A stretch of 64,000 bases of DNA from Lysinibacillus odysseyi (GTDB lineage Bacteria; Bacillota; Bacilli; Bacillales_A; Planococcaceae), in assembly GCA_014595895.1 (NCBI GenBank), contig JABUKB010000001.1:248001-312000 (forward strand). Reading direction: 5' to 3'. The position numbers and the translations under genes were made by a program. Shown in pieces: positions 59,844 through 64,000 of this stretch. The notes beneath the pieces were generated by a model. It saw nothing but the letters and a program-made list of their open reading frames with translations, was not told where the DNA came from and made no database searches. Position 1 is the stretch's first letter, and each line of letters opens with the position of its first letter.

Positions 59844-60509
59844 ATGATTAAAATTGCACCATCTATTTTAGCGGCCAACTTTGCTAAATTAGGCGAAGAA
59901 GTGAAAGAAGTAGAAGCAGCAGGAGCAGAGCTAATCCATATTGATGTGATGGATGGCCATTTCGTTCCTAATATTTCCTTTGGCGCGATTGCACTCGAAG
60001 CGATTCGTCCACTGAGCGAATTGCCCATGGATGTACATCTAATGATTGAAAATCCGGATCAATATATTGAGCAATTTGCGAAAGCCGGCGCTGATTATAT
60101 TACGGTGCATGTGGAAGCATGTCGTCATTTACACCGTACCATTCAATTGATTCGTTCGTTTGGTGTCAAACCAGGAGTGGTTTTAAATCCGCATACACCG
60201 ATTGAAACGATTTTACATGTGCTAGAAGATGTGGATATGGTATTGTTTATGACGGTAAATCCAGGATTTGGCGGGCAAAAATTCATTCCGTCTGTGCTGC
60301 CGAAAATCGAGGCATTATCAGCAATTATTAAAGAGCGTGGATTAAATATTGACATTGAAATTGATGGTGGTATTACAGCAGAAACGATTGTTCCTTGTGC
60401 GAAAGCAGGAGCGAATATTTTTGTAGCAGGATCAGCTATTTATAGCAAAGAAAATCGCGCACAAGCATTGCAAGAAATTAAGCAAGCAGGACTTGCAGCG
60501 ATTCAATGA
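59844..60509 (+). CDS. rpe: Ribulose-phosphate 3-epimerase
   Basis: Rpe interconverts ribulose 5-phosphate and xylulose 5-phosphate in the pentose phosphate pathway. The 221-residue TIM-barrel protein has APSILAANFAKLGEE, the metal-site segment LIHIDVMDGHFVPN, MDVHLMI, MTVNPGFGGQKFIP and EIDGGI. The ATG at 59844 follows GCCGAGG. Its end overlaps thiN by four bases (ATGA). Confidence 0.98.
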   Translation: MIKIAPSILAANFAKLGEEVKEVEAAGAELIHIDVMDGHFVPNISFGAIALEAIRPLSELPMDVHLMIENPDQYIEQFAKAGADYITVHVEACRHLHRTIQLIRSFGVKPGVVLNPHTPIETILHVLEDVDMVLFMTVNPGFGGQKFIPSVLPKIEALSAIIKERGLNIDIEIDGGITAETIVPCAKAGANIFVAGSAIYSKENRAQALQEIKQAGLAAIQ

Positions 60510-61135
60510 TCATTGCCATCTGCGCAGGCGGCCCTACTAGTGAGGTCGCCTTTTCTTTACAGCCGAATAAGTGGATTGGAGTCGACGGTGGTGCCTATGC
60601 ATTAATCGAGCGCGAGATTATACCGGATGCTATCGTCGGAGATTTCGATTCAGTCTCTGCTGAACAGTTCGCTCGTATTACTGCTGCAGTAGAGCATGTT
60701 CAGATAGTTCAATCAGAAAAAGATGAAACGGATACCGACTTGGCATTGACGCTTGCCATGCAGTGGCAGCCAACAGAAGTATGGCTGACAGGGGTAACAG
60801 GCGGTCGATTAGATCATTATGAAGCAGCCATGCGTGCCATGTATCGCATGCAAAAAACATATCCGGCCATTCGTTTCAAAATCATCAATAACCAAAATGA
60901 AGTGCAATTTCTATGGCCAGGAAAACATCAATTAAAAAAATCTCATTATCGTTATATTTCTTTCTTCGCTTACGAGCAGCCGATGAAGCAAGTAACGTTG
61001 CGCGGTGTGAAGTATGAAACGACGAATGAAGAAATCGAACTGGGGACATCACGATTTACAAGCAACGAAATATTAATGGACGCGTCTATTTCGTTTGAGA
61101 AAGGCATATGCTTAATGGTAACTAGCCTGGACTAA
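60506..61135 (+). CDS. thiN: Thiamine pyrophosphokinase
   Basis: ThiN converts thiamine to thiamine pyrophosphate with ATP. At 209 residues it is of normal size, with the N-terminal GVDGGAYAL, the metal-binding DAIVGDFDS, SEKDETDTDLAL and VTGGRLDHYEA. It is coupled to rpe by overlap. The last part of its coding region would contain any promoter of spoVM; a weak mother-cell-like −10 (CATATGCT at 61105-61112) is present but not convincing. Confidence 0.95.
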   Translation: MIIAICAGGPTSEVAFSLQPNKWIGVDGGAYALIEREIIPDAIVGDFDSVSAEQFARITAAVEHVQIVQSEKDETDTDLALTLAMQWQPTEVWLTGVTGGRLDHYEAAMRAMYRMQKTYPAIRFKIINNQNEVQFLWPGKHQLKKSHYRYISFFAYEQPMKQVTLRGVKYETTNEEIELGTSRFTSNEILMDASISFEKGICLMVTSLD

Positions 61136-61147
61136 GGGGGAGCTTAT

Positions 61148-61237
61148 TTGAAAGTATATACATTCCAATTACCGAAGTGGATCAGTAATATGACAAGAGC
61201 ATGTGTAAGAGTATTTCGCAAGGAGAAGAAGAGCTGA
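61148..61237 (+). CDS. spoVM: Stage V sporulation protein M, SpoVM micropeptide
   Basis: This 29-residue micropeptide starts at TTG 61148 after AAGGGGGAG (61135-61143). It begins MKVYTFQLPKW and continues to a basic end (RVFRKEKKS), aligning with the 26-residue B. subtilis SpoVM, which inserts in the positively curved outer forespore membrane and anchors SpoIVA. The Pro at position 9, important for curvature binding in B. subtilis, is conserved. The C-terminus is three residues longer. Its position right after thiN matches B. subtilis, where it is monocistronic. The stop codon lies inside the following terminator stem. Confidence 0.93.
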   Translation: MKVYTFQLPKWISNMTRACVRVFRKEKKS

Positions 61238-61257
61238 CGAATGTTGGCTCTTTTTTG
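61229..61257 (+). terminator. Terminator overlapping the spoVM stop
   Basis: The stem AAGAGC (61229-61234) pairs with GCTCTT (61247-61252), with extra inner G-U and AC-GT pairs and loop GAAT, and runs into TTTTTTG. The spoVM stop codon at 61235-61237 is within the stem. The remaining gap to 61358 shows no gene; rpmB, expected near here in B. subtilis, is not present. Confidence 0.82.
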
Positions 61258-61358
61258 TTGTAATGGAAATTATAGGGGAAGATTTGTTGCTGTAAAATTC
61301 AGAATAATATAAAATCTGAAGTAGATTGAGTGATTTCTAGACGAAAGGGAGAGAGGCA

Positions 61359-62885
61359 ATGGATTTAACAAAACCGATGTTATACCATGCACACAGAACG
61401 CCAAGTCAAACAGCTTTAATTTTCGAGGAACGCACGTATTCTTATGAACAATTAAACAAAGAAATCAATCGCTACAGTCATGGGTTTATACAGCAAGGAT
61501 TAAAAAAAGGAGATAAAGTTAGCTTATTTTTGAGAAATTCAGATTACTTTGTGCTATGTGCCTACGCTATTTGGAAGGCAGGAGGTGTCGTCGTCCCCGT
61601 TAACTACCGTCTGACAGCAAAAGAGGTACAGTATATTGTAGAGCAGTCCGATTCAGTGGCAGTAATCACAGATGCCGATCAAGCCGCTACGGTGTTACAA
61701 GCGGTGGAAAATATTTCCTTAAAGCCTACTGTCTACAGTGTGGGAGCAGCAGAAGAAACGATCCCGCTGCAAGACTTATACAGCGACGAGGAACAGGAGC
61801 CAACTGTAGATATTAGTCCGGTCGATGATGCACAAATTTTATATACATCCGGTACGACAGGTTTGCCGAAAGGGGCTCTCTTCACCCATGCTAATATTAT
61901 CAGCTTAAATATGTCTATTACTACGTTAAAGAAGATAACAGAAGATGATGTTTATTTACTAGTTGCTCCGGCTTTCCATTCTGCTGGTCTGAATATGATT
62001 TTAACGTCCACATTTTTTGGTGGTGCAACATTAGTAGTACAACGCGAATTCCATCCAGTAGAAGCATTAAAAGCGATTGAGCAGCATAAAGTGACGTTGT
62101 TCTTTGCTGTACCAGCGATGTACAATGCGTACTTTATGGTACCAAAAGATAGCTTTGATGTCTCTTCCGTGCGTGCCTTTAACTACGGGGCAGCGCCGAT
62201 GTCACCTGGCATGATTCAAGCGGCCATTGATTATTTTGGTTCAGATCAATTTTATAATTGTTGCGGTCTTACAGAAGGAGGACCGGGGGGAATTGTTTTA
62301 ATGCCACAAGAGCATAAAACAAAGCTGGGTGCTGCAGGCAAGGCAATGCCATTTTTAAATGCACGTGTCGTGAATGATCAAATGGAAGACGTCATACCGG
62401 GAGAGGTCGGGGAGTTCATTATTCGCAGTAGCTCTGTGATGAAGGAATATTACAAAAAACCAGAGGAAACAGCAAAAACTTTCCGCGATGGCTGGCTGTT
62501 GACAGGCGACTTGGCGACGGTAGATGAGGACGGTTATATCACATTGGTTGACCGCAAAAAGGACATGATTATTTCAGGTGGAGAAAATGTGTATTCCGTA
62601 GAGGTAGAGCAGGTACTGAACAGTCACCCGGGTATTTTAGAAGCAGCGGCAATCGGCTTGCCTGATCCGCAGTGGGGTGAAATCGTGACAGCGATTATCG
62701 TGCCAAAAGAAGGTGCGGTCCTCGATGCGGAGGAAATCAAAACCTTCTGTCGAGAAAGCTTGGCCGGCTATAAAATACCGCGACACTTTATTTATACAGA
62801 TGCACTGCCACGTAACGCATCAGGTAAAATCTTGAAATATCATTTACGGGAAGAGTGGAAGGATAGTCGTATTCAACAAGGATAA
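61359..62885 (+). CDS. Acyl-CoA synthetase, ANL superfamily (probable fatty-acid-CoA ligase)
   Basis: This 508-residue AMP-forming ligase activates a carboxylic acid to its CoA thioester. The AMP-binding signature YTSGTTGLPKGA is at about residues 162-173. The motifs GWLLTGDLATVDEDGYITLVDR and KDMIISGGENVYSVEVE and the C-terminal Lys in NASGKILK (near 490) are typical. It resembles medium/long-chain FadD-like enzymes, but substrate cannot be read from sequence. The ATG follows AAAGGGAGAG. It is probably cotranscribed with the downstream thiolase, 19 bases away, suggesting a beta-oxidation role. Confidence 0.9.
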   Translation: MDLTKPMLYHAHRTPSQTALIFEERTYSYEQLNKEINRYSHGFIQQGLKKGDKVSLFLRNSDYFVLCAYAIWKAGGVVVPVNYRLTAKEVQYIVEQSDSVAVITDADQAATVLQAVENISLKPTVYSVGAAEETIPLQDLYSDEEQEPTVDISPVDDAQILYTSGTTGLPKGALFTHANIISLNMSITTLKKITEDDVYLLVAPAFHSAGLNMILTSTFFGGATLVVQREFHPVEALKAIEQHKVTLFFAVPAMYNAYFMVPKDSFDVSSVRAFNYGAAPMSPGMIQAAIDYFGSDQFYNCCGLTEGGPGGIVLMPQEHKTKLGAAGKAMPFLNARVVNDQMEDVIPGEVGEFIIRSSSVMKEYYKKPEETAKTFRDGWLLTGDLATVDEDGYITLVDRKKDMIISGGENVYSVEVEQVLNSHPGILEAAAIGLPDPQWGEIVTAIIVPKEGAVLDAEEIKTFCRESLAGYKIPRHFIYTDALPRNASGKILKYHLREEWKDSRIQQG

Positions 62886-62904
62886 ATACAAGGGGGATGA
62901 TGAG

Positions 62905-64000
62905 ATGACAGAAGCAGTAATTGTAGCAGCAGTACGTACACCTGTCGGACGTATGAAAGGGAAATTGGCGCAAGTACGAGCGGATGATTTAGCAGCAGAT
63001 GTCCTAGAGGAAGTGGTACAAAGAGCGGGGATTGATAAAGGTATCGTGGATGATGTTATTTTAGGCTGTGTTTCCCAAACGATGGAGCAAGGAGCAAATA
63101 TCGCGAGGACTGCCGCCTTGATGGCTGGTTTCCCATTAGAGGTGCCAGGTGTGACAATTGATCGGCAATGCGGGTCAAGCTTGCAAGCTGTTCATTTTGC
63201 CGCACAGGCAATACTAAGCGGTGATATGGATGTTGTCATTGCGGGCGGCGTGGAGAGCATGAGCCGAGTACCTATGTTCTCGAATATGGAAGGAGCACAT
63301 AGGGGAGAGCGACTTACAGAAAACTATGAAATTATCCACCAAGGTTTATCTGCTGAAAGAATAGCTGAAAAATGGTCTTTGACAGAGGAACAAATTAATG
63401 CGTACTCAGTAGAAAGTCATAGACGAGCGCTAGAGGCTATACAATCCGAACGTTTTCAACAGGAATTGCTACCGATTAATGAGGTGGAGATAGACGAAGG
63501 ACCGCGTGAGGGCACGACGACGGAAGTGCTGGCTGGGTTAAAGAAAGTCTTTAAAGAAGATGGAGTTATTTCAGCAGGCAATGCTTCCCAAATGAGTGAT
63601 GGTGCTTCCGCAGTGGTCGTAATGTCCAGTAAGCGAGCAGAAGAGCTTGGTATAAAACCAATGGCGAAAATTGTGGCGCGTACCGTGGTAGGGTCTGATC
63701 CTACACTGATGTTAACAGGTCCAATAGAGGCAACAAAGCGTGTATTGCAACGTGCAGGTTTAACGATTGAGGATATAGATACGTATGAAGTAAATGAAGC
63801 ATTTGCGCCTGTTCCGCTTGTTTGGGCGCAAGAGGTAGGAGCAGATATGGCAAAGCTAAACCCAGACGGTGGTGCCATTGCGCTTGGACATCCTTTAGGA
63901 GCAACTGGCACAAAGTTATTAACAACAATGCTATATCGTATGGAGCGAGAAAAGATGCGCTATGGTTTATTAGCCATTTGTGAAGGTATGGGAATGGCCA
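62905..64000 (+). CDS. Thiolase / acetyl-CoA C-acyltransferase (3'-truncated)
   Basis: The reading frame from ATG 62905 is open to the window end (365 codons; no stop), so about 15-30 residues are missing. Thiolase landmarks are complete: the nucleophile Cys89 in DRQCGSSLQA, GGVESMSRVPM near residue 115, the NEAF motif at about 297-300, His329 in GHPLGATG, and the base Cys359 in CEGMGMA, where Gly-rich CxGGGM is more usual. It could catalyse thiolytic cleavage in beta-oxidation or acetoacetyl-CoA formation. Pairing with the acyl-CoA synthetase favours beta-oxidation. The start has GGGGGATGATG ahead. Confidence 0.93.
   Translation, partial: MTEAVIVAAVRTPVGRMKGKLAQVRADDLAADVLEEVVQRAGIDKGIVDDVILGCVSQTMEQGANIARTAALMAGFPLEVPGVTIDRQCGSSLQAVHFAAQAILSGDMDVVIAGGVESMSRVPMFSNMEGAHRGERLTENYEIIHQGLSAERIAEKWSLTEEQINAYSVESHRRALEAIQSERFQQELLPINEVEIDEGPREGTTTEVLAGLKKVFKEDGVISAGNASQMSDGASAVVVMSSKRAEELGIKPMAKIVARTVVGSDPTLMLTGPIEATKRVLQRAGLTIEDIDTYEVNEAFAPVPLVWAQEVGADMAKLNPDGGAIALGHPLGATGTKLLTTMLYRMEREKMRYGLLAICEGMGMA

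Noticed and set aside
61085-61112. Sigma-E-like promoter for spoVM inside thiN
   Set aside because: CATATGCT resembles the −10 only loosely, the −35 match is poor, and the spacing is short. Mother-cell expression is expected from homology, but this site is not convincing.

Overview
The window looks like chromosomal backbone from an endospore-forming, low-GC Gram-positive bacterium. The gene set includes spoVD, spoVE, spoIIGA-sigE-sigG, spoVM, a T-box leader, PyrR attenuators, prkC and rqcH. Gene order follows the Bacillus subtilis division/pyrimidine/priA-prkC region with several losses, which suggests a Planococcaceae-type Bacillales (Lysinibacillus or Solibacillus relatives). That placement is inferred from synteny and protein character; no database was searched. 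I see no rRNA, tRNA, CRISPR array, insertion sequence or prophage. The first gene (spoVD) and the last (a thiolase) are cut by the window edges.

Region 1 (1-19700): division and cell-wall cluster (spoVD, mraY, murD, spoVE, divIB, two DUF881 genes, sbp, ftsA, ftsZ), then the sporulation sigma cassette (spoIIGA, sigE, sigG), then ylmC, ylmE, sepF, ylmG, ylmH, divIVA and a T-box-controlled ileS. murE, murG, murB, ylmA and ylmD, which sit here in B. subtilis, are absent with tight gene junctions.

Region 2 (19700-34510): azlCD (branched-chain amino acid export), lspA, rluD, then the complete ten-gene pyrimidine operon pyrR-pyrP-pyrB-pyrC-carA-carB-pyrK-pyrD-pyrF-pyrE. It carries PyrR attenuators before pyrR and before pyrB, but none between pyrR and pyrP. 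A strong bidirectional terminator ends it.

Region 3 (34510-44995): an accessory nutrient block. Minus strand: pxpA (ycsF), an NRAMP-fold transporter (ycsG) and a D-glutamate cyclase/hydro-lyase family gene (ycsI). Divergent plus strand: pxpB and pxpC. Then a five-gene dipeptide/oligopeptide ABC importer. Together they suggest peptide uptake and 5-oxoproline (pyroglutamate) recycling.

Region 4 (44995-61260): rqcH on the minus strand, then a long plus-strand housekeeping run yicC-type RNase, gmk, rpoZ, coaBC, priA, def, fmt, rsmB, rlmN, prpC, prkC, rsgA, rpe, thiN, ending in a 29-codon spoVM with a TTG start and its own terminator. remA is missing between the yicC-type gene and gmk.

Region 5 (61260-64000): an acyl-CoA synthetase and a 3-prime-truncated thiolase, probably fatty-acid metabolism, where B. 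subtilis has rpmB and other genes.

The most interesting candidate is the 5-oxoproline block: its NRAMP-family member lacks the residues that bind metal in classical NRAMPs and is coupled to pxpA, so it may transport an organic substrate.
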